Assembly: GCF_001559595.1 (NCBI RefSeq)
Contig: NZ_LNTY01000054.1
Span: 1-64,000, forward strand
Direction of reading: 5' to 3'
DNA: 64,000 nucleotides
Source of the DNA: Enterovibrio coralii
GTDB lineage: Bacteria; Pseudomonadota; Gammaproteobacteria; Enterobacterales; Vibrionaceae
Shown: positions 1-14,910 of the stretch, piece by piece
How positions within the stretch are numbered: position 1 is the stretch's first letter
Layout of the letters: every line of letters starts with the position of its first letter
Made by a program: the position numbers and the translations under genes
The notes under the pieces: generated by a model
Database searches by the model: none
Told to the model about the DNA's origin: nothing
Seen by the model: the letters and a program-made list of their open reading frames with translations, nothing else

Positions 1-64
1 CTTCGCAATCCGTGAAGGTGGCCGTACTGTAGGTGCGGGTGTTGTTGCTAAAATCATCGAATAA
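1..64 (+). CDS. tuf: Elongation factor Tu, C-terminal end (partial)
   Basis: Only the last 20 codons are in the window. The reading frame starting at base 2 translates to the hallmark EF-Tu C-terminus (FAIREGGRTVGAGVV then AKIIE) and stops with TAA at 62-64. EF-Tu delivers aminoacyl-tRNA to the ribosome. Its place just upstream of secE-nusG matches the tufB position of gammaproteobacteria. Confidence 0.95.
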   Translation, partial: FAIREGGRTVGAGVVAKIIE

Positions 65-83
65 GATTTGACGACACACTAAC

Positions 84-112
84 AAAAAGGGCATCATTTG
101 ATGCCCTTTTTC
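84..112 (+). terminator. Rho-independent terminator of tuf
   Basis: AAAAAGGGCATC (84-95) pairs with GATGCCCTTTTT (100-111) around a short loop, followed by a T run. It lies 20 bases after the tuf stop. Confidence 0.9.
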
Positions 113-224
113 TGCACCAAAACTTTGGATTGAACTTTTTTTCGCCAATTGGTCGCAGTGATAACTATTTTGGGATAAGAAAATACGCGTAAACGGACAT
201 CCGTTATTATTTTCTTTATCTATT

Positions 225-242
225 ACCTCGCTGACGCGAGGT
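225..242 (+). other. Small hairpin in the secE leader
   Basis: ACCTCGC (225-231) and GCGAGGT (236-242) form a 7-bp stem with a 4-base loop, about 40 bases before the secE start. No T run follows, so it is not an obvious terminator; its role is unknown. No tRNA gene lies in the 113-282 gap. Confidence 0.4.
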
Positions 243-282
243 TGTTGTCGTCTATGAAATAGACTAGTTACAGGTAGAATGT

Positions 283-654
283 ATGAAAGCGAATGCTGAA
301 GCCCCAACCGGGTCAATGGACGCCCTAAAATGGGTTGTGGTCTTTGCCTTACTGGCAACTGCGGTAGTGGGAAATAGCCTGTACAGTGATATGTCTGTCG
401 TGCTTCGAGCTGCTGCTGTAGTTGTGCTTGTTGCTGCAGCTGGTGGTGTTGCCGCCCTGACAGCGAAAGGCAAAGCAGCGATCACCTTTGCACGTGAGTC
501 GCGTATGGAAGTGCGTAAAGTGGTTTGGCCTACTCGCCAAGAAACTTTGCAGACCACTCTCATCGTTCTGGCTGTCACTGTCGTCATGGCGCTCATCCTG
601 TGGGGCATCGACGGTATTATGGTCCGTCTGGTCCGCCTATTCACTGGCGTGTGA
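283..654 (+). CDS. secE: Preprotein translocase subunit SecE
   Basis: SecE is the clamp-like subunit of the SecYEG channel in the inner membrane and stabilises SecY during protein export. The 123-residue product has three hydrophobic segments (about residues 15-32, 38-60 and 90-115) as in the long enterobacterial/vibrio form. The conserved cytoplasmic stretch [15 protein letters not shown], the family signature, precedes the last segment. The ATG at 283 has an AGGT ribosome site upstream. nusG begins 10 bases after the stop, so the pair is co-transcribed as in Escherichia coli. The gene is intact. Confidence 0.96.
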   Translation: MKANAEAPTGSMDALKWVVVFALLATAVVGNSLYSDMSVVLRAAAVVVLVAAAGGVAALTAKGKAAITFARESRMEVRKVVWPTRQETLQTTLIVLAVTVVMALILWGIDGIMVRLVRLFTGV

Positions 655-664
655 GGTTAACTAC

Positions 665-1209
665 ATGAGCGAAGCTCCGAAAAAACGTTGGTATGTTGTT
701 CAGGCTTTCTCTGGCTTTGAAGGCCGAGTATCAAAGTCGCTGAAAGAACATATCAAGATGCACGAGATGGAAGACTACTTTGGTGAGGTACTGGTACCTA
801 CTGAGGAAGTCGTCGAAATGCGCGCCGGACAGCGCCGTAAAAGTGAACGTAAGTTCTTCCCAGGCTATGTACTGGTTCAGATGATCATGAACGATGAGTC
901 ATGGCACTTGGTTCGCAGCGTTCCACGTGTAATGGGCTTTATTGGCGGTACGCCAGATCGTCCAGCACCGATTTCTGACAAAGAAGCGGATGCAATCCTG
1001 AACCGTCTGGAGAAGGCGAGTGAATCACCAGTCATAAAACTGTTTATGAAGCAGGTGAAGTTGTTCGCGTTACTGAAGGCCCATTTGCGGACTTCAACGG
1101 TGTAGTAGAAGAAGTAGATTACGAGAAGAGCCGCGTGAAGGTTTCTGTATCTATTTTCGGTCGTGCTACACCAGTAGAGCTAGAGTTCGGTCAAGTAGAA
1201 AAAAGCTGA
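665..1209 (+). CDS. nusG: Transcription termination/antitermination factor NusG (one apparent frameshift)
   Basis: NusG binds RNA polymerase through its N-terminal NGN domain and links it to Rho or to ribosomal protein S10 through its C-terminal KOW domain. The NGN domain reads cleanly from [15 protein letters not shown] at 665. Near 1031, in the stretch coding for KASESP, one base is missing. From there the reading frame moves by one and gives the KOW domain ([20 protein letters not shown]) and the usual end [11 protein letters not shown], stopping at 1207-1209. With one base restored the protein is 181 residues, the normal family length. NusG is essential in most gammaproteobacteria, so the break is most likely a sequencing deletion rather than a mutation. 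Confidence 0.93.
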
Positions 1210-1230
1210 TCGTTTTTTGCTCGGAAATAG

Positions 1231-1259
1231 TTGCGAGGGGCGCGAAATTTGAATACAAT
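1231..1259 (+). promoter_or_regulatory. Probable P-L11 sigma-70 promoter for rplK-rplA
   Basis: TTGCGA (1231-1236), a 17-base spacer, then TACAAT (1254-1259). This is close to consensus and sits where the L11 promoter lies in Escherichia coli. Its -10 box lies inside the inverted repeat described at 1238-1272. Confidence 0.75.
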
Positions 1260-1272
1260 TTCGCGCCCTTTT
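1238..1272 (+). terminator. Terminator-like hairpin between nusG and rplK
   Basis: GGGCGCGAAATT (1238-1249) and AATTTCGCGCCC (1257-1268) form a perfect 12-bp stem with a 7-base loop, followed by TTTT. Only RNA reading through from secE-nusG contains both arms. Transcripts from the overlapping L11 promoter start downstream of the left arm. Confidence 0.7.
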
Positions 1273-1333
1273 GTTAAACGGGGAGTCTGTTCTCATAAGA
1301 CAGACGTTTGAACCCAAATTTAGGTATTTAGTA

Positions 1334-2471
<1,138 letters not shown>

Positions 2472-2500
2472 TTGATTGAAGTGGCGGGTTGCTGTATAAT
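2472..2500 (+). promoter_or_regulatory. Probable P-L10 sigma-70 promoter
   Basis: TTGATT (2472-2477), 17-base spacer, then a perfect TATAAT (2495-2500), directly after the rplA stop and before the L10 leader. The position corresponds to the classical rplJ promoter. Confidence 0.75.
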
Positions 2501-2509
2501 TCGTCGCTT

Positions 2510-2700
2510 CAAATTTATGGCTAAGTTCGGTTTTACCGAACTTCGTCCAAGACCGTAGGCGTCTCTTTCCTAGATGGAGACTTAATAACTACCTACGTAG
2601 ACGGTGCCAGGAACATGATAGATATTATCTTTCTTGGATCTGCACCGTAATTACTCTCCTGCTGTGAAGCAGCGAGTGGTGTACATATAATCCAGGAGCA
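2510..2700 (+). ncRNA. Ribosomal protein L10 leader (autoregulatory 5' UTR)
   Basis: About 200 bases without an open frame separate the L10 promoter from rplJ. They hold several complementary arms, for instance AAGTTCGGTTTTACCGAACTT (in part) near 2523 and GACGGTGCC near 2600 with a GCACCGT arm near 2642. By position and folding this is the L10 leader, to which the L10(L12)4 complex binds to repress rplJL translation. The fold was judged by eye; a covariance search with the L10 leader model would settle it. Confidence 0.75.
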
Positions 2701-2707
2701 AATCCAA

Positions 2708-3195
2708 ATGGCATTAAATCTTCAAGACAAAAAAGCAATTGTTGCTGAAGTCAACGAAGCTGCCGTTGGTGCCCTGTCTGCAGTTGTAGCTGATTCTCGC
2801 GGCGTAACCGTGGGTGCGATGACTTCTCTACGTAAACAAGCTCGTGAAGCTGGCGTTTACATGAAAGTTGTTCGTAACACCCTGGCTCGTCGTGCAGTAG
2901 AAGGTACTGACTACGAGTGTCTGCAAGACACTTTCGTTGGTCCTACTCTGATCGCGTTCTCTACTGAGCACCCTGGTGCTGCAGCACGTCTTTTCAAAGA
3001 CTTTGCTAAAGAGAACAAGAACTTCGAGATTCGTGCTGCTGCATTCGAAGGCGCACTAACTAACGCTGACGTTCTGGCGACGCTGCAACTTACGACGAAG
3101 CTATCGCACGTCTGATGATGTGCATGAAAGAAGCGTCTGCTGGCAAGCTGGTTCGCACTATCGCGGCTGTTCGCGATCAGAAAGAAGCTGCGTAA
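2708..3195 (+). CDS. rplJ: 50S ribosomal protein L10 (one apparent frameshift)
   Basis: L10 anchors the L7/L12 dimers to the ribosome and autoregulates its own leader. The frame from ATG 2708 gives [19 protein letters not shown], the normal L10 N-terminus. It continues to the stretch NADVLATL, where one C is missing near 3086 (CTGCAACT in place of a presumed CTGCCAACT). After the shift the sequence reads [20 protein letters not shown] and ends at TAA 3193-3195. Restoring one base gives 162 residues, the usual size. The protein is essential for a normal ribosome stalk, so this is most likely a sequencing error. Confidence 0.93.
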
Positions 3196-3255
3196 TTCGC
3201 ATTGCTTTTTGCTGGTTGCTATTTAAACTAATTGTTGACTTTAAAGAGAATTGTT

Positions 3256-3621
3256 ATGTCTATCACTAATGAGCAAATCCTAGACGCAATTGCAGAAATG
3301 TCTGTAATGCAAGTTGTTGAGCTGATCGAAGCAATGGAAGAGAAGTTCGGCGTTACTGCAGCTGCTGCAGTAGTTGCTGGCGGTGCTGTTGCTGAAGCTG
3401 CTGAAGAGAAAACTGAGTTCGACGTAATCCTGACTGCTGCAGGCGCGAACAAAGTTGCTGTTATCAAAGCAGTACGTGGCGCAACTGGTCTGGGCCTGAA
3501 AGAAGCGAAAGCAGTTGTTGACGGCGCTCCAGCTCCTCTGAAAGAAGGCGTTTCTAAAGAAGAAGCTGAAGCTCTGAAGAAAGAACTGGAAGAAGCTGGT
3601 GCTTCTGTTGAAGTTAAGTAA
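3256..3621 (+). CDS. rplL: 50S ribosomal protein L7/L12
   Basis: This 121-residue acidic protein forms the flexible stalk that recruits translation factors. The N-terminal dimerisation part ([22 protein letters not shown]) is followed by an alanine/valine-rich hinge (about residues 36-52). The C-terminal domain carries the conserved helix around [23 protein letters not shown] 3256 is preceded by the ribosome site AAAGAGAA. The gene follows rplJ by 60 bases in the same transcript. Intact. Confidence 0.97.
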   Translation: MSITNEQILDAIAEMSVMQVVELIEAMEEKFGVTAAAAVVAGGAVAEAAEEKTEFDVILTAAGANKVAVIKAVRGATGLGLKEAKAVVDGAPAPLKEGVSKEEAEALKKELEEAGASVEVK

Positions 3622-3654
3622 TTATAGCTTAGCTTCTTAGCCTTAATTGGCTAA

Positions 3655-3687
3655 TGGCTGGTGGCTTTTTAGCCACCGGCCTTTTTG
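3655..3687 (+). terminator. Attenuator between rplL and rpoB
   Basis: GGCTGGTGGCT (3656-3666) pairs with AGCCACCGGCC (3671-3681) and is followed by TTTTT. It sits where the partial terminator that lowers rpoBC expression relative to rplL is found in Escherichia coli, so partial read-through is inferred. Confidence 0.8.
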
Positions 3688-3851
3688 CGCTGTAGGGCAG
3701 TAGTGAATTTTACACCCCGTTTAGTCACTATTCTCCTAGCAAAAAACATCGGAATTAACCCTCTGATGTTCCTACAGTAAACGGCGGTTTATAGTTACTG
3801 TCCCATCAGTCTGGACAGTTTGGGTCACTTATCAGCGAGCTGAGGAACCCT

Positions 3852-7876
<4,025 letters not shown>

Positions 7877-7896
7877 GCCAACGCTTAATCGTGACG

Positions 7897-7957
7897 CCCT
7901 CCGCTTTGCGGCGGAGGGATGTTCCGGTATCAATATGAAGGTGCAGGTAACCTGCAC
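7897..7957 (+). other. Two hairpins between rpoB and rpoC
   Basis: CCCTCCGC (7897-7904) pairs with GCGGAGGG (7911-7918). Downstream, GTGCAGGT (7941-7948) and ACCTGCAC (7950-7957) form a near-perfect palindrome followed by TTTTA. Neither has the long T run of a strong terminator. They may mark a processing point in the rpoBC message. Confidence 0.5.
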
Positions 7958-7989
7958 TTTTATGGGTCAACTCCTCACAGGAGCCGAAT

Positions 7990-10900
7990 GTGAAAGACTT
8001 ACTTAAGTTTCTGAAAGCACAGCATAAGACCGAAGAATTTGATGCAATCAAAATCGGTCTGGCTTCACCAGACATGATTCGTTCATGGTCTTTCGGTGAA
8101 GTTAAAAAGCCAGAAACCATTAACTACCGTACCTTTAAGCCTGAGCGTGACGGTCTGTTCTGTGCACGTATCTTTGGCCCGGTAAAAGACTACGAATGTC
8201 TTTGTGGTAAATACAAGCGCCTGAAGCACCGTGGCGTGATCTGTGAAAAATGTGGTGTTGAAGTTACTCAGACCAAAGTACGTCGTGAGCGTATGGGTCA
8301 CATTGAGCTGGCTTCACCTGTTGCCCACATCTGGTTCCTGAAATCACTGCCGAGCCGTATCGGTTTGCTGATGGACATGCCTCTGCGTGACATCGAGCGT
8401 GTTCTGTACTTCGAATCATACGTTGTGATCGAACCAGGCATGACCGATCTTGAGCGTAGCCAAATGCTGTCTGAAGAACAGTACCTGGACGCGCTGGAGC
8501 AATGGGGTGATGAATTCGACGCTCGTATGGGTGCCGAAGCAGTTAAAGCTCTGCTGGCCAACATGGACCTAGCAGCTGAAGCTGAACTGATGCGCGAAGA
8601 GCTGGAAGAAACCAACTCTGAAACTAAGCGCAAGAAACTCACCAAGCGCCTGAAGCTTGTTGAAGCATTCCTGCAGTCTGGAAACAACCCTGAGTGGATG
8701 ATCCTGACTGTTCTTCCAGTTCTGCCACCGGACCTGCGTCCTCTGGTACCACTGGATGGCGGTCGTTTCGCGACTTCAGATCTGAACGATCTGTACCGTC
8801 GTGTAATCAACCGTAACAACCGTCTGAAGCGCCTGCTGGATCTGGCTGCACCTGACATCATCGTACGTAACGAAAAACGTATGCTGCAAGAGTCAGTTGA
8901 CGCCCTGCTGGACAACGGTCGCCGTGGTCGTGCCATTACTGGTTCGAACAAGCGTCCTCTGAAGTCTCTGGCTGACATGATCAAAGGTAAGCAAGGTCGT
9001 TTCCGTCAGAACCTGCTTGGTAAGCGTGTAGACTACTCTGGTCGTTCGGTAATCACCGTAGGTCCATACTTGCGTCTGCACCAGTGTGGTCTTCCTAAGA
9101 AGATGGCACTTGAGCTGTTCAAACCATTTATCTACGGCAAGCTGGAAGCTCGTGGTCTAGCGACCACCATCAAAGCTGCTAAGAAGATGGTAGAGCGCGA
9201 AGAAGCGGTAGTTTGGGATATCCTGGATGAAGTTATCCGTGAACACCCAGTACTGCTGAACCGTGCACCGACACTTCACCGTCTGGGTATTCAGGCGTTT
9301 GAACCAGTGTTGATCGAAGGTAAAGCAATCCAACTGCACCCACTCGTTTGTGCGGCATACAACGCCGACTTCGATGGTGACCAGATGGCTGTTCACGTAC
9401 CTCTGACACTGGAAGCACAGCTTGAAGCACGTGCTCTGATGATGTCGACCAACAACATCCTGTCTCCTGCGTCCGGTGATCCAATCATCGTACCTTCTCA
9501 GGACGTTGTACTGGGTCTGTACTACATGACCCGTGAAAAGATTAATGCGAAGGGTGAAGGTCTGTACCTGTCTGGTCCTGCGGAAGCTGAAAAAGCATAC
9601 CGTACCGGCTGCGCAGAACTGCACGCACGCGTAAAAGTTCGTGTTCGCGAAGTATTGGTAGATGAACTGGGTAACCGCCAAGAAAACATTGGTCTGGTTG
9701 ATACCACAGTTGGTCGTGCAATGCTGTGGCAAATCGTGCCTGAAGGCCTGCCATACAGCATCGTTAACCAAGCACTGGGCAAGAAACAAATCTCTGCTCT
9801 GTTGAACACCTGTTACCGTAAGCTGGGTCTGAAAGACACCGTAATTTTCGCTGACCAAATCATGTACACCGGTTTCGCATACGCGGCACTGTCTGGTGTA
9901 TCTGTTGGTATCGACGACATGGTGATCCCACAGGCGAAATACGACCTGATCGAAGCAGCAGAAGCTGAAGTTGCTGAAATTCAGGAGCAGTTCCAGTCTG
10001 GTCTGGTTACCGCGGGCGAACGTTACAACAAAGTTATCGATATCTGGGCTGCAGCTAACGAACAAGTAGCTAAAGCGATGATGGATAACCTGTCTTTCGA
10101 CACTGTTATTAACCGTGACGGTGAAGAAGAAGAACAGAAGTCATTCAACAGCGTATACATGATGGCCGACTCAGGTGCTCGTGGTTCGGCTGCTCAGATT
10201 CGTCAGTTGGCGGGTATGCGTGGTCTGATGGCGAAACCAGATGGTTCTATCATCGAAACGCCAATCACTGCGAACTTCCGTGAAGGTCTGAACGTACTCC
10301 AGTACTTCATCTCGACGCACGGTGCTCGTAAGGGTCTGGCGGATACCGCACTGAAGACTGCGAACTCCGGTTACCTGACTCGTCGTCTGGTAGACGTAGC
10401 GCAAGACGTAGTTGTTACCGAAACAGATTGTGGTACCTCAGAAGGTATCAACATGATGGCGGTAATCGAAGGTGGTGACGTTAAAGAAGCACTGCGTGAG
10501 CGTGTTCTGGGCCGTGTGGTTGCAGAAGACGTGATGAAGCCAGGTACTGAAGAAGTACTGGCGCCGCGCAACACTCTGCTTGACGAGAAGTGGTGTGACA
10601 TCCTGGAGCAAAACTCTGTTGACCAGGTGAAAGTGCGTTCTGTCGTAACGTGTGAAACTGACTTCGGTTGTTGTGCAAACTGTTACGGTCGCGACCTGGC
10701 ACGTGGTCACATTGTTAACCACGGCGAATCTGTGGGCGTTATCGCTGCACAGTCAATCGGTGAACCAGGTACACAGCTGACGATGCGTACGTTCCACATT
10801 GGTGGTGCGGCATCTCGTGCGGCAGCAGAAAGCAGCATTCAGGTGAAGAACAACGGTTCTATGCACCTGCACAATGCGAAGTTCGTTACCAACAACGCTG

Positions 10901-12204
10901 GTAAGCTGGTGATCACTTCACGTGCATCAGAAATGACTATCGTTGATGAGTTCGGCCGTACTAAGGAAAGCTACAAGCTGCCTTACGGTTGTATTCTGAG
11001 CAAGCTGGATGGCGACCAAGTTAAAGCGGGCGAAACCGTTGCTAACTGGGACCCACACACAATGCCGATCATCACTGAAGTAGAAGGTCGCATCGAGTTC
11101 GTTGACATGGTTGACGGTGTTACCGTTCAACGTCAAACGGATGAGCTGACGGGTCTGTCTTCAATGGTTGTTCTGGATGCTGCAGAGCGTACGTCAGCGG
11201 GTAAAGACATGCGTCCTACCGTTCGTCTGCTTGACGCATCTGGTAACGCAGTAATGATCCCAGGTACTGACATGCCTGCACAGTACTTCCTGCCTGGTAA
11301 AGCAATTGTCCAGTTGGAAGACGGCGCAAACGTAGGTGTGGGTGACACGCTTTCTCGTATTCCTCAGGAATCTGGCGGTACGAAAGATATCACCGGTGGT
11401 CTGCCACGCGTAGCAGACCTGTTCGAAGCACGTAAGCCTAAAGAGCCTGCAATTCTGGCAGAGATCACAGGTGCTGTTTCCTTCGGTAAAGAAACCAAAG
11501 GTAAACGTCGTCTGATCATCACGCCAACTGAAGGCCAGCCATACGAGGAAATGATTCCTAAGTGGCGTCAGCTGAACGTATTCGAAGGTGAGAAAGTAGA
11601 ACGTGGTGACGTAATCGCCGACGGTCCAGAATCTCCACACGACATTCTGCGTCTGCGTGGCGTACGTGCGGTAACTGAGTACATCACTAACGAAGTACAA
11701 GACGTTTACCGTCTGCAAGGCGTTAAGATTAACGACAAGCACATCGAGACTATCGTTCGTCAGATGCTGCGCAAGGTAACTATCACATCTTCAGGTGACT
11801 CTGAGTTCCTGGAAGGTGAGCAGGTAGAATACTCTCGCGTAACTATCGCGAACCGTCAGCTGGAAGCAGAAGGTAAAGCACCTGCTGGCTTCGAGCGCGA
11901 TCTGCTGGGTATCACCAAAGCGTCTCTGGCAACTGAATCGTTCATCTCTGCGGCATCGTTCCAAGAAACGACTCGCGTACTGACCGAAGCAGCTGTATCT
12001 GGCAAGCGTGACGAACTGCGCGGCCTGAAAGAGAACGTAATCGTTGGTCGTCTGATCCCTGCGGGTACTGGTTTCGCTTACCACAAGTCGCGTCAAGCGC
12101 GTCGCAACGTGGTAGAAGAGCCAGCAGCTCCGCAAATCGATGCTGAACAAGCATCTCAGGATCTGGCAGCCCTGCTGAACGCTGGTCTGAGCGACGAAAA
12201 CTAA
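7990..12204 (+). CDS. rpoC: RNA polymerase beta' subunit
   Basis: RpoC carries the catalytic magnesium site of RNA polymerase. The 1404-residue product has the N-terminal zinc ribbon ([20 protein letters not shown], about residues 70-90) and the active-site motif [12 protein letters not shown] near residue 460. The second zinc site ([11 protein letters not shown]) lies near residue 890. It starts with GTG at 7990, followed by [10 protein letters not shown], as in Escherichia coli. The ribosome site is CAGGAG. The frame is open throughout, unlike rpoB. It is the last gene of the operon and is followed by a strong terminator. Confidence 0.97.
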   Translation: MKDLLKFLKAQHKTEEFDAIKIGLASPDMIRSWSFGEVKKPETINYRTFKPERDGLFCARIFGPVKDYECLCGKYKRLKHRGVICEKCGVEVTQTKVRRERMGHIELASPVAHIWFLKSLPSRIGLLMDMPLRDIERVLYFESYVVIEPGMTDLERSQMLSEEQYLDALEQWGDEFDARMGAEAVKALLANMDLAAEAELMREELEETNSETKRKKLTKRLKLVEAFLQSGNNPEWMILTVLPVLPPDLRPLVPLDGGRFATSDLNDLYRRVINRNNRLKRLLDLAAPDIIVRNEKRMLQESVDALLDNGRRGRAITGSNKRPLKSLADMIKGKQGRFRQNLLGKRVDYSGRSVITVGPYLRLHQCGLPKKMALELFKPFIYGKLEARGLATTIKAAKKMVEREEAVVWDILDEVIREHPVLLNRAPTLHRLGIQAFEPVLIEGKAIQLHPLVCAAYNADFDGDQMAVHVPLTLEAQLEARALMMSTNNILSPASGDPIIVPSQDVVLGLYYMTREKINAKGEGLYLSGPAEAEKAYRTGCAELHARVKVRVREVLVDELGNRQENIGLVDTTVGRAMLWQIVPEGLPYSIVNQALGKKQISALLNTCYRKLGLKDTVIFADQIMYTGFAYAALSGVSVGIDDMVIPQAKYDLIEAAEAEVAEIQEQFQSGLVTAGERYNKVIDIWAAANEQVAKAMMDNLSFDTVINRDGEEEEQKSFNSVYMMADSGARGSAAQIRQLAGMRGLMAKPDGSIIETPITANFREGLNVLQYFISTHGARKGLADTALKTANSGYLTRRLVDVAQDVVVTETDCGTSEGINMMAVIEGGDVKEALRERVLGRVVAEDVMKPGTEEVLAPRNTLLDEKWCDILEQNSVDQVKVRSVVTCETDFGCCANCYGRDLARGHIVNHGESVGVIAAQSIGEPGTQLTMRTFHIGGAASRAAAESSIQVKNNGSMHLHNAKFVTNNAGKLVITSRASEMTIVDEFGRTKESYKLPYGCILSKLDGDQVKAGETVANWDPHTMPIITEVEGRIEFVDMVDGVTVQRQTDELTGLSSMVVLDAAERTSAGKDMRPTVRLLDASGNAVMIPGTDMPAQYFLPGKAIVQLEDGANVGVGDTLSRIPQESGGTKDITGGLPRVADLFEARKPKEPAILAEITGAVSFGKETKGKRRLIITPTEGQPYEEMIPKWRQLNVFEGEKVERGDVIADGPESPHDILRLRGVRAVTEYITNEVQDVYRLQGVKINDKHIETIVRQMLRKVTITSSGDSEFLEGEQVEYSRVTIANRQLEAEGKAPAGFERDLLGITKASLATESFISAASFQETTRVLTEAAVSGKRDELRGLKENVIVGRLIPAGTGFAYHKSRQARRNVVEEPAAPQIDAEQASQDLAALLNAGLSDEN

Positions 12205-12223
12205 TCATCGCTAGCTAGATAGT

Positions 12224-12251
12224 AAAAGGCACCCAATAGGGTGCCTTTTTT
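12224..12251 (+). terminator. Terminator of the rplJL-rpoBC operon
   Basis: AAAAGGCACCC (12224-12233) and GGGTGCCTTTTTT (12239-12251) form a classical stem and T run 20 bases after the rpoC stop. Confidence 0.92.
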
Positions 12252-12284
12252 ATTGCCTGCGATTTAGCAAACGAAACAATCCCT

Positions 12285-12347
12285 GAGAAGCGAGAAGCGA
12301 GAAGCGAGAAGCGAGAAGCGAGAAGCGAGAAGCGAGAAGCGAGAAGC
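12285..12347. repeat. Tandem array of nine GAGAAGC heptamers
   Basis: Nine perfect copies of the 7-mer GAGAAGC run head to tail over 63 bases between the rpoC terminator and rsd, with a partial tenth copy at the right end. No coding frame uses them. Heptamer arrays of this kind occur between genes in other Vibrionaceae, to my knowledge. Copy number is likely variable between strains. Confidence 0.95.
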
Positions 12348-12403
12348 GAAGTCAACAAAACCGGCTGATGGGAGACATCAACCGGATGAAAGTAAAAGCA
12401 ATC

Positions 12404-12883
12404 TTACGCGCCAGGTGGAATCGCGAGGCTGTCAGCAATCAGCTGGATCAGCATGTCTTCCTGTTCAAAGCGAAGTTCCATGATTTCGCCAACGCGGGAG
12501 ATATCGCTGTCAAAGCCAGTGAAGTTATCTTCCGTGATGGTAAAGTCGCTGTACTTGTCGTTGAACGTCAGTAAAGGCTCTGTGGTTTCAACGATGCGGG
12601 CGTACAAGGAATCGATTTCAGCATTGCTTGAAAAGCCAGTCGACTTCCAGCGTGCCATTACCATGTCGTAAATCTTGAAATGACCGGCTGAGATATAATC
12701 AACCAGTGATTCACAGAAGCGATTCAACGCCTGCTCGGTCGGTAGGCAATTCTTGTTGCCGCCCGTTAACCCAGCCACCTTGGAGTATTCGACAAGCAAT
12801 TCTTGTCTGAGCGTCAGCCAGTAGTCGATGACTTCACTGTAGCCACCCCACTGCTGTTGTGCTTTTTCGAGTTTGTTAAGCAT
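12404..12883 (-). CDS. rsd: Regulator of sigma D (anti-sigma-70 factor Rsd)
   Basis: Rsd binds the housekeeping sigma factor in stationary phase and helps other sigma factors reach RNA polymerase. The 159-residue product matches the family by length and by the conserved core FCESLVDYISAGHFKIYD and IGEALE-like GEIMELRFEQEDMLIQL near the C-terminus. I chose the ATG at 12883 (MLNKLEKAQQQW) because GAGGA lies 7 bases upstream; a GTG two codons earlier is possible. Its position convergent to rpoC and divergent from nudC is conserved in Vibrio. Intact. Confidence 0.92.
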   Translation of the reverse strand: MLNKLEKAQQQWGGYSEVIDYWLTLRQELLVEYSKVAGLTGGNKNCLPTEQALNRFCESLVDYISAGHFKIYDMVMARWKSTGFSSNAEIDSLYARIVETTEPLLTFNDKYSDFTITEDNFTGFDSDISRVGEIMELRFEQEDMLIQLIADSLAIPPGA

Positions 12884-13024
12884 GACCACGTCCTCATGAT
12901 CAGCGCACCTGAGCGCTTTTATAGGATTTCGGCCATATCAATCAGGCCTTCAATTGTCTAACATCAGGTTACTGAATTTAGATTGCCGCAAATTGCAGCG
13001 GTTATCAAGGATCGAAACTGCGTT

Positions 13025-13777
13025 ATGTCTGATCGAAATGATCTTGTGTACTTATGTTGTGTAAGTGACGGTAAGTTGTGGCTATCTGATCACAGCTTGC
13101 CAATAATCTCTAAATATCAATTGGATAAAATCTCCCCGACGCACTACGTGATTGGTCAGCATGACGGTAAAAGTGTTTACTACGTGCCATCGTCGGAGCA
13201 ACTCGACCCGGAAAGCTTCGAGGGACTTCGCACCCTGCTAGGGTTACCACCTGCGCTGTTTAATCTTGCCGGAAAGGCGATACAGCTTGATCACATGCAA
13301 GCCTCACTGGGTTTTTGTAGCCGCTGCGGTGGTGAGAACCTGTTTGATAGCAAGCATTTGGCGATGTCTTGCCAACGGTGCAATACCCTCTCGTATGCCC
13401 GCATTTCACCGTGCGTGATTGTGGCGGTGAGAAAAGAAAACCAAATCCTACTGGCTCAGCACCCTCGACATAAAAACGGCATGTATACCGTGATTGCTGG
13501 CTTCGTCGAAATGGGTGAAACCCTCGAAGAGTGTGTGGCGAGAGAGGTGAAAGAGGAAACCGGGATTGAGGTGACCAACATTCACTATTTTGACAGTCAG
13601 CCTTGGGCGTTTCCGTCTAACTTGATGATGGGCTTTATTGCCGATTATCAACGCGGCGAGATAAACCCTGATTACGAAGAGCTGACGGATGCGCGTTGGT
13701 TTGATGCCGATGATTTGCCGCTGGTGGCACCAGAGGGCACCATCGCGAGACGCCTTATCGACGCTGTGACAGGTTAA
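13025..13777 (+). CDS. nudC: NAD+ diphosphatase / RNA decapping Nudix hydrolase NudC
   Basis: NudC hydrolyses NADH/NAD+ to NMN and AMP and removes NAD caps from RNA. The product (about 250 residues from ATG 13025) has a four-cysteine zinc ribbon (CSRC and CQRC, about residues 97-117). It also has the Nudix box GFVEMGETLEECVAREVKEE (in part) near residue 163. The NudC-specific motif SQPWAFPSNLMM follows about 20 residues later. An in-frame TTG 14 codons upstream is a weaker start because the added residues have no family match. In Vibrio the gene usually precedes hemE directly; here the aco cluster lies between them. Confidence 0.93.
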   Translation: MSDRNDLVYLCCVSDGKLWLSDHSLPIISKYQLDKISPTHYVIGQHDGKSVYYVPSSEQLDPESFEGLRTLLGLPPALFNLAGKAIQLDHMQASLGFCSRCGGENLFDSKHLAMSCQRCNTLSYARISPCVIVAVRKENQILLAQHPRHKNGMYTVIAGFVEMGETLEECVAREVKEETGIEVTNIHYFDSQPWAFPSNLMMGFIADYQRGEINPDYEELTDARWFDADDLPLVAPEGTIARRLIDAVTG

Positions 13778-13783
13778 AAGAAA

Positions 13784-13806
13784 GGGATGCAATGCATCCC
13801 TGTTTC
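13784..13806. terminator. Shared terminator between nudC and acoC
   Basis: GGGATGC (13784-13790) and GCATCCC (13794-13800) form a short stem with T-rich flank to the right and A-rich flank to the left. It can therefore act on both converging transcripts. Confidence 0.7.
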
Positions 13807-14908
13807 TATTGGGTGTGCGCAAGGATAAGCGCGTTTACCGCCGTGGCTTGCTCCATCTGCACCATGTGCCCAGCGTCTGCCAGTATATGTGTTTCTGCGC
13901 TCGCCATGCTCTCGGCATGCGATGCGGGTATCACCGCGTCGGATGCGCCCCATATGATGAGGGGCGAAACCAATTGCGACACATCAAGCAACTGGGTTTG
14001 CACGCCATCGACAAACAGCGATTGCGACAAGTTATCTAGTGCGGTTGTAACGCCATCTAGCCGCTTGTACTTCAGAACATCATCTACCAAGCGCGGGTAA
14101 CCAAGCCGCTGTCGGCGAAGAGAAGCTGCAATACGGGCTTTAGCGTTTTCCTGCTTTCTGCATCAACAAATCCTCGGATGTAATCCGTGTTGATCTCTTT
14201 GCCAAGTCCCGCACTGCCAATGAGCGTGAGAGAAGCAATGCGCAAGGGAAATTGTAGAGCTAAACTTGCGCTGATCAGCCCGCCCATCGAGTGACCGACA
14301 AAATGCGCCTTGGCGATGTCGAGTGTATCCATTACCTCCAACACGGTTTGGCACAGTGCACCAAAGTCGATGTCGACCTTGATGTCTGATTGCCCGTGAG
14401 AGGGGAGGTCCAATGCAAGTACCGGTGCTTTCTCTGCCAGCGCATCGAGGTTAAACAACCAGTTATCCAGATCTCCGCCAAAGCCATGAACCAGCACAAA
14501 GGGTGGGCCGCCAGCATCAGGATTTAAAAAGCTGTAGCGAATGCGCCCTGATGAAGTCTCAGCAAACGCGTAACTGGTGCTTTCTTCTTCCTGCTCATTG
14601 TTTTCGCTGGTGGCGGAAACGAAAGCGGCAATATAGGCGTCAATTTCGTCATCACTTACGTCCAGGGGTGCCAATACGCCAAGCAGCGCTTGCACGCCAT
14701 AAACATCGCCTTCTTCCGCGACTTTTCTTCTCAGCAATCCCGCGTCAGGGGCTTCCACTTCACTGGCAATCTTGTCGGTTTCCACATCCATGATCACTTG
14801 GCCGACTTCTATCGTGTCTCCTTCATCCACATGCCACTCGGTTAAGGTGCCTTCTTTCATCGAAAGTCCCCATTTCGGCATAACCACGGGGATTATTTTC
14901 TCACTCAT
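13806..14908 (-). CDS. acoC: Acetoin dehydrogenase E2: lipoyl-domain/alpha-beta hydrolase protein AcoC (one apparent frameshift)
   Basis: AcoC takes the acetyl unit produced from acetoin by AcoAB onto its lipoyl arm and passes it to coenzyme A. Residues 1-80 form a lipoyl domain with the modified lysine in DVETDKIAS. A linker follows, then an alpha/beta hydrolase domain (from about residue 125) with the oxyanion motif VHGFGGD, nucleophile GHSMGG, acidic residue in WGASDAVIP and histidine in AGHMVQME. This hydrolase-type E2 is the one found in Pseudomonas and Ralstonia aco operons. Near 14090 one T is missing (CGCGCTTGG in place of CGCGCTTTGG on the coding strand), splitting the frame. Restored length is 367 residues. 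It lies 2 bases after acoB. Confidence 0.9.
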
Positions 14909-14910
14909 AC

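Noticed and set aside
113-282. A tRNA-Trp gene between tuf and secE, as in Escherichia coli and several Vibrio
   Set aside because: No cloverleaf or anticodon arm with conserved TTCGA loop can be read in this stretch on either strand.
7990-12204. Possible frameshifts in rpoC
   Set aside because: The frame is open and matches the family from GTG to stop; length is normal.
12368-12671. Plus-strand frames of 68-72 codons opposite rsd
   Set aside because: The minus-strand product is clearly Rsd; the plus frames are low-complexity reverse translations of it.
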